Source: Actinomycetota bacterium
Lineage (GTDB): Bacteria; Actinomycetota; JAHEXW01; JAGVPG01
Length of the DNA: 64,000 nt
Reading direction: 5' to 3'
Assembly (NCBI GenBank): GCA_020052375.1
Contig: JAGVPG010000032.1
Coordinates: 1 to 64,000 of the forward strand
The notes under the pieces are model-generated. The model saw nothing but the letters and a program-made list of their open reading frames with translations. It was not told the DNA's origin and made no database searches. The position numbers were made by a program, and so were the translations under genes. Positions 35,020-43,810 of this stretch are shown piece by piece. The stretch's first letter is position 1, and every line of letters begins with the position of its first letter.

Positions 35020-37248
35020 TTAAGGAACGCTTGTAGATGCGGAACGATAAATAGTTATACCGGCACTGGTGATTTCAGCACTATTGTCAATAGTTCCAAC
35101 AAACGGATTTGCAATAACGACTTGGAAAGTAATCGTTCGCGTTTGAGATGCATTCACTTGGATATTGGAACCCTCGATGCGGTTTAGTCCGGCATTGTAT
35201 GTGACCGAAGAACTTCCTACACCGTCAAGCAACACAGATCCAGGGACATAGGTTGTATTTGCAGGTATGTTGTCATATACAGTAACAGATTGTGAACTGC
35301 TTGATGTGTGAGTCAAGTCAATAGTATACGTAATTGTACTTCCTGCTGCAGCATTTACCGGTGCAGTCTTAGTAGATGGAGTAAATGGTGGTGGTGGTGG
35401 ACCTATTGTATGAGATGCTGAGGTCGATACACCTAACATGTCAGTTATATCTGCTGTATTAATTATAGTACCGGAAGCACCTATAGTTACTTGGAATCTG
35501 AAAAGTGCTGATGTTAGCCCAGGTACTAAAATACGTTGGCTAAGATAATAAACAGAGCCTAGTTGATATAAAGGATCTGGTGATATGGTCTGTCCATCTA
35601 GAGTTGCAGATCCTACGACATATGAGGTACCTGTTGGAATTATGTCGTAGATGTCAGCATAAGCCGGTGCGGCGGTTGTATTATTGGCATATATCGTATA
35701 CTGCACGACATCACCTGTATTTGCAGTAGCTGGTCCAGTCTTTGTTGACGTGCTAAAATCCGGGTCGAGCAGTGTTACATAGTATGGTCCATATGTGGCT
35801 GATGCATTACCTGCTTGATCGGTTGCTTGAAGATAATATCGATAAGTATCAGCACTCCAGTTGACTGGGAGTCCAGTATTCATATCATCAAGATAGTTCC
35901 ATGACCATCGTCTTACTCCGTTATAGGCTGGTTGCGACTGATGCACAAGATAAGCACTGTCACTCTCCCTGTAAACATCGATAGTCACGTATGAGCATTC
36001 ACTGAGTCCGAACACAGTTGATAAAGATCTTACGCTGGCAAGGTCATAGGGTATACCAGGTGGAGATGCAGGTGTTGATGGATAGTTTCTTACCTCACTA
36101 ATGACAGGTGCTGTACTTGCGTTTTTATGGTAGTCGTAAGTGTATTTCTCATGAGTGAGCAAGAGAAGTGTTGTATCCGATGGAGTTGCACGCACACGGA
36201 TTTCTCCGATAACACCGTTCGCGTCCGTCTCTCTTTTCACAGCATAGAACGGTACATCACCATTTTCAGGTATTAGATACCAGCCAGCCGGCCAATACGT
36301 TCCCCAGTCATACCAGTTGTAGTATTCGCGGACCACACTTGTCTGGTCAGCCGTCGCCCACACACCGTTTGGATCTAGTGCCCACTGTTCGGTTGTGTTC
36401 CATTGGCCATCATATATGTATTTATTAGCGAGTTGATCCGGCAAGAAGAATCTATAGTAAGCATAACCATATCCGGAAGTCGCGCCAGTCGTAGAATCAA
36501 AAAGTGCTCCCCAATATGTTTGTTGTTCCGATTTAACATATTCATATTTAGCGATTACGTCGCCTTCTTTATAAAAGAAATTACCACCTTCAGTTTTTAC
36601 CAAAGGTGTTCCATATCCTATCATCTCGATATTTATTACTTGCTGGGTCGAACCGTCGAAATAGAAGTAACGTGTTGATAGTGGAATTGGGTCGTATCCT
36701 GTCGCTAGTGCAGTGACATAATAATATCCTGAAGATATACCTTTAAAAGAATAGTAACCATCACCTGAGGTTGTGTAGGTATCAACGATATTATCTCGCT
36801 TATCGTTAAGTGTTACTAAGGCATTTGCGATAATCCCACCTTCAACTCGTTCGATCACCTGACCATATACGGGGTCAGTTGGGGACCATACACGTCCAGA
36901 AGGTGTTGGGGTCGGGCCAGGTCCTGGCTGCGGACCTGGAGAAGGTGTTGGCGGGGTGCCTATTGGTACGGTACCCGTGCTCGTACCTGTACCTGTTCCT
37001 GTCTGTGCTGTTCCGGCTCCGGTGCCGACGGCTTGGCCGGCGCCGACCTTGAGTGTTTGGACGTTTGTCATGAACGGATCCGATTTTGAATCCCATTCGG
37101 GTTCGGGGGTGTAGGGTTCGACCTTGACTTCCTGGGGTTTGAATTCCTCGACGACTTTACCGGGGCCGCAACCCGCGAAGGTCAACCCGACAAGCGCTAT
37201 GACTATTATAAAAAGCCCGATATGGACTGCCTTACCCTTAAGAGGCAT
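35020..37248 (-). CDS. Large secreted lipoprotein with carboxypeptidase-regulatory-like and DUF11 domains
   Basis: This protein of about 742 residues has a lipoprotein signal peptide (VALVGLTFAGC lipobox). A Gly/Thr-rich linker, a Pro-rich linker and a carboxypeptidase regulatory-like beta domain (GQVIERVEGGIIANALVTL ... YYSFKGISSGYYYV) follow. A long unrecognised middle region comes next, then two DUF11 repeats (TKTGPATANTGDVVQYTIYA and TKTAPVNAAAGSTITYTIDL). It is probably an outer-surface structural or adhesive protein. ATG 37248 is chosen because the signal peptide begins there and AGGGA/GGAGG lie upstream; GTG 37266 is in frame. Most of the gene is markedly AT-rich compared with neighbours (38% GC by hand count at 36421-36480), suggesting recent acquisition. 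Confidence 0.8.
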   Translation of the reverse strand: MPLKGKAVHIGLFIIVIALVGLTFAGCGPGKVVEEFKPQEVKVEPYTPEPEWDSKSDPFMTNVQTLKVGAGQAVGTGAGTAQTGTGTGTSTGTVPIGTPPTPSPGPQPGPGPTPTPSGRVWSPTDPVYGQVIERVEGGIIANALVTLNDKRDNIVDTYTTSGDGYYSFKGISSGYYYVTALATGYDPIPLSTRYFYFDGSTQQVINIEMIGYGTPLVKTEGGNFFYKEGDVIAKYEYVKSEQQTYWGALFDSTTGATSGYGYAYYRFFLPDQLANKYIYDGQWNTTEQWALDPNGVWATADQTSVVREYYNWYDWGTYWPAGWYLIPENGDVPFYAVKRETDANGVIGEIRVRATPSDTTLLLLTHEKYTYDYHKNASTAPVISEVRNYPSTPASPPGIPYDLASVRSLSTVFGLSECSYVTIDVYRESDSAYLVHQSQPAYNGVRRWSWNYLDDMNTGLPVNWSADTYRYYLQATDQAGNASATYGPYYVTLLDPDFSTSTKTGPATANTGDVVQYTIYANNTTAAPAYADIYDIIPTGTSYVVGSATLDGQTISPDPLYQLGSVYYLSQRILVPGLTSALFRFQVTIGASGTIINTADITDMLGVSTSASHTIGPPPPPFTPSTKTAPVNAAAGSTITYTIDLTHTSSSSQSVTVYDNIPANTTYVPGSVLLDGVGSSSVTYNAGLNRIEGSNIQVNASQTRTITFQVVIANPFVGTIDNSAEITSAGITIYRSASTSVP

Positions 37249-37344
37249 TAATCCCTGTTCCTCCACTATTTCCTTTTTTGCAAGGCATATATTCGGCAGC
37301 TTGGCAATGAAACTTTAACCCTCGCGCTCGTCAAGCTATGTAAA

Positions 37345-37374
37345 AGTATAGCGTAAACGAAAAATGCAAGTCAA
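37345..37374 (-). promoter_or_regulatory. Sigma-70-type promoter of the lipoprotein gene
   Basis: On the minus strand TTGACT (37374-37369) and TATACT (37350-37345) are separated by 18 bases. Transcription would start about 90 bases before the lipoprotein start codon. I see no known riboswitch in that leader. Confidence 0.65.
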
Positions 37375-37379
37375 ATGGA

Positions 37380-37574
37380 AAGGATGTGTATGGTCTCGAC
37401 GACTGCTCGCCGTCCTGGTGTTTACTGCGCAATCTTCTTAGGTCGCTGCGGAACTCGCTCGGGTTTAATCTAGTTAAGAATAGAATGCGTCGCTCAAACA
37501 GTCCTCGCGACCTGGCAGATAGCTCGTAAATCCACAGGTCAGCTCGCAATGTTGCCTCGACCATACACATCCTT
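37380..37574. mobile_element. Foldback (MITE-like) element B
   Basis: A 195-base element is bounded by exact 16-base terminal inverted repeats: AAGGATGTGTATGGTC at 37380-37395 and GACCATACACATCCTT at 37559-37574. Internal AGGTCGC (37440-37446) pairs with GCGACCT (37507-37513), so it can fold back on itself. It shares an ordered set of short blocks with element A. No target-site duplication is obvious. It occupies most of the gene-free stretch 37249-37706; the rest holds the lipoprotein promoter and, weakly, TTGCAG/TATACT (37582/37603) as a possible relA promoter. Confidence 0.7.
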
Positions 37575-37706
37575 CCTAGTATTGCAGGTCCGATAGCATA
37601 GCTATACTTGTCAGTGACGACCGCTTCGGTTACTAAAACAAAGGAGGAAAAAAATTCTACTGTGCTAAGATAATGGAGGAAATATTATTTCTATCAGGAG
37701 ACTTAC

Positions 37707-39869
37707 GTGGTCAATGATCTCTTAAAAAAGGTGCTTAAATACAATCCGAAGGCGGATACCAAGCTTATAAAGAAAGCTTATGAGTTCGCGTATTCGGCGC
37801 ATACCGACCAGTACCGGAAGTCCGGAGAGCAGTACATACTACACCCTCTTAGTGTTGCGGAGATCCTGGCGGATCTCGAGATGGATACGTCCACGATAGA
37901 AGGAGCTCTGCTGCACGATGTCGTCGAGGACACTTCGGTGACGCTGGACGAGGTAAGGAAGGAGTTCGGAGAGGAGGTAGCCGGGCTTGTCGACGGTGTC
38001 ACCAAACTTGGCCGGATCAAGTACAAGAAGTCGGAAGAAGCGCAGGTAAAAAACCTACGGAAGATGCTGGTCGCGATGGCAAAAGACATCCGCGTCATCA
38101 TGATCAAGCTGGCGGACCGGCTGCACAACATGCGTACCCTATCGCATCTTGGCACGGAAAAACAGCAGATGAAAGCGCAAGAGACACTTGAAGTCTACGC
38201 GCCGATCGCTCACCGGCTGGGTATCCACCAGATAAAAGCGGAGCTGGAGGACCTGGCTTTTGTCAATCTATATCCCAAACAGTACGCGGAGATCGTCCAT
38301 CTGGTAGCGGAACGCAGCGAAAAGCGTGAGACCTACATCCAGAATGTCATTGAGGCGCTTAAGGCGGAGCTAAAGAAAGCTAAGGTCAAAGCAGATCTTT
38401 CCGGAAGGGCGAAACACTACTACAGTATCTATAAAAAGATGGTCGAACAGCACCGGGAGTTTGATGATATATACGACCTGGTAGCGGTTCGTGTCATCGT
38501 CGATACGATCAAAGACTGCTATGCCGCTCTCGGTGTCGTCCACTCGATGTACAAACCGATACCCGGCAGGTTCAAAGACTATGTCGCAATGCCTAAACTG
38601 AACATGTACACGTCGATACATACATCCGTCGTAGGTCCGGAAGGGCGGCAAGTGGAGATACAGGTGCGTACGCATGAGATGCACAAGACCGCCGAATATG
38701 GCATCGCGGCGCACTGGCGGTATAAGGAGAAAGAGAAAGGGAAGGACCAGTTCGAGGAGCGTCTGGCCTGGCTTCGCCAGATGCTGGAATGGCAAAGTGA
38801 CGTCAAAGACCCGCGTGAGTTTATGGAGGCCTTACGGATCGACCTTCTTGAGAACGAGGTCTATGTGTTCACACCGCAAGGGCAGGTATTGAGCTTTCCA
38901 AGGGGCGCCACGCCGATCGACTTCGCTTACACCATCCACACGGATGTCGGCAATCATTGCATAGGAAGCAGGGTGAACGGCCGCATCGTCCCTCTCGAGT
39001 ACGGACTGAAAAGCGGTGATACTGTCGAGATCATAACCAGCAAGGCGGCTGCTAAGCCGAGCCGCGACTGGTTGAACCTGGTCAAGACGACGAAAGCCCG
39101 GAACAAGATCAAGCACTGGTTTGCCAAAGAAGAAAAGAAAGAAAGCCAGCAGCTCGGTCGCGATATGTTGCAGAAAGCCATCAGGAAGCAGGGGTTGTCC
39201 ATCCAGAAGGTCATGCACCAAGAGATGCTGGCTTTTATGGCGAAAGAATACAACTATAATACGACAGAAGACCTGTTCGCGGGCATCGGCACAGGCATCG
39301 TATCCGCCCAACAGGTCACAACAAGGATGATGCATAAGCTGACAGGTAAAGAGCCCGCGGAGACAGCGCCGGCCGAGGCCGAAAAGATCACGCAACCACG
39401 AAGGCCACCAACAGGCGCGGCGGGCGTTGTCATACAGGGATTAACGGACGTCTTGATCCGGTTGGCAAGATGCTGTAATCCGGTTCCGCCGGATAAGATC
39501 GTCGGATTCATAACCCGGGGAAGAGGTGTGACCGTCCATAGAGAGGATTGCTCGAATGTGAAAGACCTGATGAAAGAGAAGGACAGGTTTATAGAGGTCA
39601 TATGGTCGGAGAAGCTGCCGGCGGCATTCCCGGTCGAGGTCAAAGTGGACGCGATGGACCGCACGAGACTGCTCCGTGATATAACAACGGTGCTAGGCGA
39701 GTATAAGATCAACATATTGAGCGCTTCGGTCGTCGTCGGCAAAGACAGTATGGCGGCGACGCGGCTGACATTCGAGGTCGGTAACATCGATCTGTTGAAT
39801 GACATTCTGATCAGCCTGAAAAAAGTGGAAGGCGTCTTTGACGCGTACAGGGTGGTGCCAGGCTCGTGA
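37707..39869 (+). CDS. rel: Bifunctional (p)ppGpp synthetase/hydrolase
   Basis: Rel makes and degrades the alarmone (p)ppGpp in the stringent response. The 720-residue protein has an intact HD hydrolase domain (LLHDVVEDT, H70-D71, and KLADRLHNM), the synthetase domain (YYSIYKKM, DLVAVRVIV, MYTSIHTSVVGPEGR), a TGS domain (VYVFTPQGQVLSFPRGATPIDFAY) and a C-terminal ACT domain. Both active sites look functional. GTG 37707 is the start, with AGGAG upstream. In many Gram-positive genomes rel follows secDF closely; here about 4.2 kb of accessory DNA intervenes. The stop overlaps the next start. Confidence 0.97.
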   Translation: MVNDLLKKVLKYNPKADTKLIKKAYEFAYSAHTDQYRKSGEQYILHPLSVAEILADLEMDTSTIEGALLHDVVEDTSVTLDEVRKEFGEEVAGLVDGVTKLGRIKYKKSEEAQVKNLRKMLVAMAKDIRVIMIKLADRLHNMRTLSHLGTEKQQMKAQETLEVYAPIAHRLGIHQIKAELEDLAFVNLYPKQYAEIVHLVAERSEKRETYIQNVIEALKAELKKAKVKADLSGRAKHYYSIYKKMVEQHREFDDIYDLVAVRVIVDTIKDCYAALGVVHSMYKPIPGRFKDYVAMPKLNMYTSIHTSVVGPEGRQVEIQVRTHEMHKTAEYGIAAHWRYKEKEKGKDQFEERLAWLRQMLEWQSDVKDPREFMEALRIDLLENEVYVFTPQGQVLSFPRGATPIDFAYTIHTDVGNHCIGSRVNGRIVPLEYGLKSGDTVEIITSKAAAKPSRDWLNLVKTTKARNKIKHWFAKEEKKESQQLGRDMLQKAIRKQGLSIQKVMHQEMLAFMAKEYNYNTTEDLFAGIGTGIVSAQQVTTRMMHKLTGKEPAETAPAEAEKITQPRRPPTGAAGVVIQGLTDVLIRLARCCNPVPPDKIVGFITRGRGVTVHREDCSNVKDLMKEKDRFIEVIWSEKLPAAFPVEVKVDAMDRTRLLRDITTVLGEYKINILSASVVVGKDSMAATRLTFEVGNIDLLNDILISLKKVEGVFDAYRVVPGS

Positions 39870-40444
39870 TCCTAGAGACGGTGGTAGTCGGGTTTCTTAT
39901 GACTAATTGTTATATTCTGGCAGATAAAAGAGGCGGGGATGCCGTGGTCATAGATCCCGGAGACGACGCGTCGAGCATCCTGGATGTCGTGAACGGCGAA
40001 GAGCTTAACGTCAAATATGTGCTCAATACGCACGGGCATTTCGATCATAACGGTGCCAACGAAGCGATAAAACTGGCGACGGGCGCCAAGATAGCTGCTG
40101 CAATAGAGGATGGTAATGCCGGTATAGACAGGCGGTTATCTGAAGGAGACGTCGTAAAGGTGGGATCGCTCGAGATCAAAGTCAAGTCGACATCCGGACA
40201 CAGCGCCGGGAGCATATCCTTGATGGTAGACAATATGTTGTTTTCCGGCGACTTGATCTTCGCCGGTTCGGTAGGCAGGACCGATTTTCAAGGCGGCTCG
40301 TTGGAAGAACTACGGGAATCGCTTGAATGGGTATTGACTCTGCCTGACGACACGATCGTATATCCGGGACATGGCGAGCATTTCGGACTTAGTGCAGAGA
40401 AGACCTCCAATCCCTATCTGGTGTGGGCGGGAAAAGATGAATGA
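39866..40444 (+). CDS. Glyoxalase II-like metallo-beta-lactamase fold hydrolase
   Basis: This 192-residue metallo-beta-lactamase fold hydrolase has the binuclear metal motif THGHFDH, a later histidine in TSGHSAGS, aspartate in FSGDLIF, and the closing histidine in YPGHGEH. Small proteins of this kind are annotated as hydroxyacylglutathione hydrolase-like, but the substrate is usually unknown. Such a gene commonly follows rel. It overlaps rel by 4 bases and cdd by 8 bases. Confidence 0.9.
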   Translation: MILETVVVGFLMTNCYILADKRGGDAVVIDPGDDASSILDVVNGEELNVKYVLNTHGHFDHNGANEAIKLATGAKIAAAIEDGNAGIDRRLSEGDVVKVGSLEIKVKSTSGHSAGSISLMVDNMLFSGDLIFAGSVGRTDFQGGSLEELRESLEWVLTLPDDTIVYPGHGEHFGLSAEKTSNPYLVWAGKDE

Positions 40445-40835
40445 CATATCCAAAGAAGAATTGATGAAACAGGCGACCGGTGCCATGAGGAATGCGTATA
40501 CGCCTTACAGCGGATTAAGAGTCGGAGCGGCTTTGGAGACCGGTGACGGGACAGTCTATACGGGCGCGAACATCGAGAACTCGTCTTACGGATTATCGAT
40601 ATGCGCCGAACGGGTCGCCCTTTTCAAGGCCGTATCCGAAGGAAAGACCGGATTCAAAAGGATGGCTCTGGCCTCGGATGGGACCGCGACTATCGTACCG
40701 TGCGGGGCGTGTCTTCAAGTACTGGCTGAATTAAGTCCGGATCTTCAGGTGATCACAAAGGACGCGGACGGAAATATCCAGGAAAAGGCGCTTGATAGTT
40801 ATCTGCCGGAAGCATTTAAGATATTTGAAGGGTAG
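40437..40835 (+). CDS. cdd: Cytidine deaminase
   Basis: Cdd deaminates cytidine and deoxycytidine in pyrimidine salvage. The 132-residue protein is the short tetrameric type. The zinc and catalytic site is CAER with PCGACLQVLAE, and YTPYSGLRVGAAL and NIENSSYGLSICAER are typical. ATG 40437 is chosen because it matches the family start; the longer frame lies inside the upstream gene. Together with deoC downstream it suggests nucleoside salvage. Confidence 0.95.
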   Translation: MNDISKEELMKQATGAMRNAYTPYSGLRVGAALETGDGTVYTGANIENSSYGLSICAERVALFKAVSEGKTGFKRMALASDGTATIVPCGACLQVLAELSPDLQVITKDADGNIQEKALDSYLPEAFKIFEG

Positions 40836-40845
40836 GGAATAAGCG

Positions 40846-41313
40846 GTGGTCCTGATAACCAGGGGTAAAGAGATCGTTCCCGAAGTGTTGAAGGATCTTG
40901 TCGCCTTCGAGCGTGAACACGGTTCCGGAGGATTCGACAAATGGTTGCTGCCGGTGTTTTCGAATTTCGGTCTTCTATATGTGATGAGGGAAGGCGGTGA
41001 CCTGGTCGGCACCGCTCAATTAATGCGTGTTTGGGAAAGGCCGGATGCTATCTGCGTGGCGGGGATAGCCGTCCGGAAAGACCGGCGTGGCGAAGGGCTT
41101 GGCACCTTGCTGATGAGCCATATCTTAAAAGACCTTAAACGAGACGGATTCAATGAGGTCCGGCTGACGGTGTCGCCGGAGAACACCGCGGCTATGAAGA
41201 TCTATTGTGACAAGATGGGGTTCAAAAAGAGGGGCATGGAAAAGGATTTCTATGGAGAGGGCGAGGATCGCCTGGTGCTGGTAAAACAACTGAAAGAAGT
41301 CACGGGTGAGTAA
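40846..41313 (+). CDS. GNAT family N-acetyltransferase
   Basis: This 155-residue GNAT acetyltransferase has the acetyl-CoA pyrophosphate-binding motif RRGEGLGT (motif A) preceded by ICVAGIAVRKD. LTVSPENTAAMKIYCDKMGFKKRG is the typical C-terminal block. It may be related to RimI-type ribosomal or protein N-acetyltransferases, but the substrate is unknown. GTG 40846 is the start. It overlaps era by 8 bases. Confidence 0.88.
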   Translation: MVLITRGKEIVPEVLKDLVAFEREHGSGGFDKWLLPVFSNFGLLYVMREGGDLVGTAQLMRVWERPDAICVAGIAVRKDRRGEGLGTLLMSHILKDLKRDGFNEVRLTVSPENTAAMKIYCDKMGFKKRGMEKDFYGEGEDRLVLVKQLKEVTGE

Positions 41314-42211
41314 GGCCAAAAAGAAGCCGTTCAAGAGCGGATTCGTTGGCATAGTCGGCCGCACGAACGTCGGCAAATCGACGCTGTTGAACACGCTTGT
41401 CAGATCCAAGATCGCCATTACGTCTCATAGACCGCAGACGACCAGGCACCGGATCCGCTGTATATTGACGCGAGACGATGTCCAGATAGTCTTTATAGAC
41501 ACCCCCGGGTTTCACAAACCGCACAATCTTCTGGGCGAAAAGCTCAATAAGGCGGTGACCGCTACGATCGAAGAAGTCGATGTCGTACTTTTTATGCTCG
41601 ACGGCAGCGAGGACATAGGGGGTGGTGATCACTTTATGGCCAGGCATCTCGCTCTTACAAGAACGCCGGTAGTCGTCGCATTGAACAAGATCGACAGGAT
41701 AACCAACCGTCAGACCCGGGAAAAAGTCGAGATCGCGGAGCGGCTCGGGAGTTTCAAAGCGGTGATCCCCATATCGGCGCGGAGCGGCGAGAATGTTAAC
41801 TTGCTCATCGAAGAGCTGGTATCTCTACTGGGAGAAGGTCCGCAGTATTACCCGGAAGGCGTTTTGACGGATGAACCGGAGAACGTCATCATAGCGGAGT
41901 TCATCAGGGAAAAGATATTGGATTTGACACGCGAAGAAGTTCCGCATAGTGTAGCGGTAGCAGTCGAAGAGATGAGCAAACGTCAAGGCCGGGACCTTGT
42001 CGACATCATGGCGAACGTATATGTCGAGAAGGATTCGCAAAAAGGGATATTGATAGGCAAACAGGGCAGCCTGCTGAAAACGATTGCGACAAGGGCGAGA
42101 AAAGATATCGAAGCGCTCCTGGGAAGCCAGATCAACCTGAAAGTATGGGTGAAAGTGGAGAAAGACTGGCGCAAGCGGGAAGCCGCTATGCATAAGGTAG
42201 GAATAGAGTAA
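41306..42211 (+). CDS. era: GTPase Era
   Basis: Era is an essential GTPase that binds the 3' end of 16S rRNA and helps 30S assembly. The 301-residue protein has G1 GRTNVGKS (residues 18-25; GRPNVGKS is usual), the HRPQTTRHRI switch, G3 DTPGFH, G4 NKID and a C-terminal KH domain (KGILIGKQGSLLKTIATRARKDIE). GTG 41306 is the start. A perfect 12-base inverted repeat begins at its stop codon. Confidence 0.97.
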   Translation: MSKAKKKPFKSGFVGIVGRTNVGKSTLLNTLVRSKIAITSHRPQTTRHRIRCILTRDDVQIVFIDTPGFHKPHNLLGEKLNKAVTATIEEVDVVLFMLDGSEDIGGGDHFMARHLALTRTPVVVALNKIDRITNRQTREKVEIAERLGSFKAVIPISARSGENVNLLIEELVSLLGEGPQYYPEGVLTDEPENVIIAEFIREKILDLTREEVPHSVAVAVEEMSKRQGRDLVDIMANVYVEKDSQKGILIGKQGSLLKTIATRARKDIEALLGSQINLKVWVKVEKDWRKREAAMHKVGIE

Positions 42212-42258
42212 GATGGAAGATCTAGTCTTCACTCCTCCATCTTTATTCTTCCATCTTA
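42209..42258. repeat. Inverted repeat between era and deoC
   Basis: TAAGATGGAAGA (42209-42220, including the era stop) is the exact reverse complement of TCTTCCATCTTA (42247-42258), with a 26-base loop. It may reduce read-through or protect the transcript end. The deoC ribosome binding site (CGGAGG) lies just after it. Confidence 0.75.
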
Positions 42259-42271
42259 GAACGGAGGTTAT

Positions 42272-42961
42272 ATGCCGATAAACCGGGCGCAACTGGCAAA
42301 GATGATCGATTACGCACTGCTAAGAGCGGACGCCACAGAAGCTGATGTCCGGAGACTCTGCGACGAAGCGATGCAATACCACGTCGCGTCCGTCTGTGTG
42401 AATCCGGTCTATGTCGGACTGGCTAAAACGTTTCTTAAGGGGTCGGACGTTAAGGTCGGCTCGGTCGTCGATTTTCCCCTGGGTGCGTCGACCGTCCGGG
42501 ACAAAAGCTTCGAGGCGCTGGATCTTGTCGGACGCGGAGCGGTAGAGATCGATATGGTGCTGAATATCGGCGGTCTAAAGTCCGGCCGTTATGAGCTCGT
42601 CAAAAGAGGCATAGAAGCCGTAGTCAAGCTATGCAGGGCAAAGGAACCGGAGATCGGCGAGGCGCTTATCATAAAGGTCATCATAGAGGCATGCTACCTG
42701 ACAGATCAGGAAAAACGGCTGGCGTCGGAGATGGCCAAGAAGGCCGGAGCGGATTTTGTCAAGACGTCCACCGGTTTCGGTTCGGGCGGCGCAACTATTA
42801 AAGACGTGAAGCTCATGCGCGAAACGGTCGGTTTCGACGTCGGCGTAAAGGCCTCCGGCGGGATCAAGGACTGTGAGAAGGCGATATTGATGATAGAAGC
42901 CGGCGCTACGCGCATAGGCACCAGCAACGCGGTAGGAATCCTAGAGGAATGCAACGAATAA
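42272..42961 (+). CDS. deoC: Deoxyribose-phosphate aldolase
   Basis: DeoC splits 2-deoxyribose 5-phosphate into glyceraldehyde 3-phosphate and acetaldehyde in deoxynucleoside breakdown. The 229-residue TIM barrel shows SVCVNPVYVGLA, VDFPLGA, EIDMVLNIGGL, the lysine in LIIKVIIEACYL and the Schiff-base lysine in FVKTSTGFGSGGAT. Start ATG 42272 is preceded by CGGAGG. It sits between era and recO; with cdd nearby it makes a small nucleoside salvage pair. Confidence 0.96.
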   Translation: MPINRAQLAKMIDYALLRADATEADVRRLCDEAMQYHVASVCVNPVYVGLAKTFLKGSDVKVGSVVDFPLGASTVRDKSFEALDLVGRGAVEIDMVLNIGGLKSGRYELVKRGIEAVVKLCRAKEPEIGEALIIKVIIEACYLTDQEKRLASEMAKKAGADFVKTSTGFGSGGATIKDVKLMRETVGFDVGVKASGGIKDCEKAILMIEAGATRIGTSNAVGILEECNE

Positions 42962-42971
42962 GTAGTGAACA

Positions 42972-43709
42972 GTGCCACTTTACAAGACTAAAGGGATCGC
43001 CCTCAACACTTATAAGCTCGGTGAGGCAGACAAGATCATCGTACTCATCTCTCCCGAACGCGGTAAGATCAGGGCTGTCGCAAAGGGTGTCAGGAAGACT
43101 AAAAGCAAGTTCGGCAGCCGACTCGAACCCTTCACGTTTATAGACCTCATGCTTTATGAGGGCAAGAACCTCGATATCGTCAACCAGGCCGAGATCATCG
43201 ACTCGTTCAAGGAGATCCGCGCCGATCTAAACAAGCTCAAGTACGGTTCGGTGATGCTTGAACTGGCCGATAAGGTCAGCCAGGAGAACGAGGATTCCAG
43301 ACAGGTATTCTTACTCCTTCTTAACGCGTTGAAAGAACTAAAGACGTCGGACGAGAAACAAGCGCTTTTGCTTGCCATATTCGAGTTGAAGTTGATGAGT
43401 GTCATCGGCTTCAGTCCTCACATCGACCAATGTGCCGCGTGCGGTGTAAACACAAAACCGGGCAATCTTTTCAGTATCAAATACGGCGGGCTTCTATGTG
43501 CGGGCTGCATCGACCGGGACCCGGCGGCCATACCTTTGTCGAACGAAAGTCTTAACAGATTGCCTGAAGTCATCAAAGCGACGTCTCACAGCTGGAAAGA
43601 CCTGGATATCTCCGAAAAAAGCGAGAACGACATCCTTAAGCTCGCGGACGCTTTTGCCGCCTATCACATGGACCGCCCTATAAAAAGTTCAAAGCTTCTC
43701 AACATCTAA
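42972..43709 (+). CDS. recO: DNA repair protein RecO
   Basis: RecO helps load RecA onto single-stranded DNA in the RecFOR pathway. The 245-residue protein has the N-terminal OB fold (KTKGIALNTYKLGEADKIIVL) and a zinc site of two CxxC pairs (QCAACGV and LCAGCID). The C-terminal helical domain ends YHMDRPIKSSKLLN. GTG 42972 is the start. The order era-(deoC)-recO-glyQS is common in Gram-positive-type bacteria. Confidence 0.95.
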   Translation: MPLYKTKGIALNTYKLGEADKIIVLISPERGKIRAVAKGVRKTKSKFGSRLEPFTFIDLMLYEGKNLDIVNQAEIIDSFKEIRADLNKLKYGSVMLELADKVSQENEDSRQVFLLLLNALKELKTSDEKQALLLAIFELKLMSVIGFSPHIDQCAACGVNTKPGNLFSIKYGGLLCAGCIDRDPAAIPLSNESLNRLPEVIKATSHSWKDLDISEKSENDILKLADAFAAYHMDRPIKSSKLLNI

Positions 43710-43714
43710 GAAGT

Positions 43715-43784
43715 GGGGTCAGGTCTTGTATTTTGACATTCTTAGACTACTCAGCAAGAATGTCAAAATACAAGACCTGACCCC
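43715..43784. repeat. Perfect 29-bp inverted repeat between recO and glyQ
   Basis: GGGGTCAGGTCTTG... at 43715-43743 is the exact reverse complement of 43756-43784, with a 12-base loop (43744-43755). This nearly fills the 101-base gap before glyQ. No T-run follows. The sequence type resembles short mobile repeats mobilised by REP-associated transposases, from memory; no transposase is present in the window. Confidence 0.9.
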
Positions 43785-43810
43785 CTTATGATAAGATTAC
43801 TTTTATTAAA

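Noticed and set aside
37248-37340. A c-di-GMP-type riboswitch in the lipoprotein leader
   Set aside because: Short GCC/GGC and GCAAA-like pieces are present, but the conserved core order of that class is not.
43715-43784. T-box leader for glyQ
   Set aside because: The gap is only 101 bases and is filled by the inverted repeat; no specifier loop or T-box sequence is visible.
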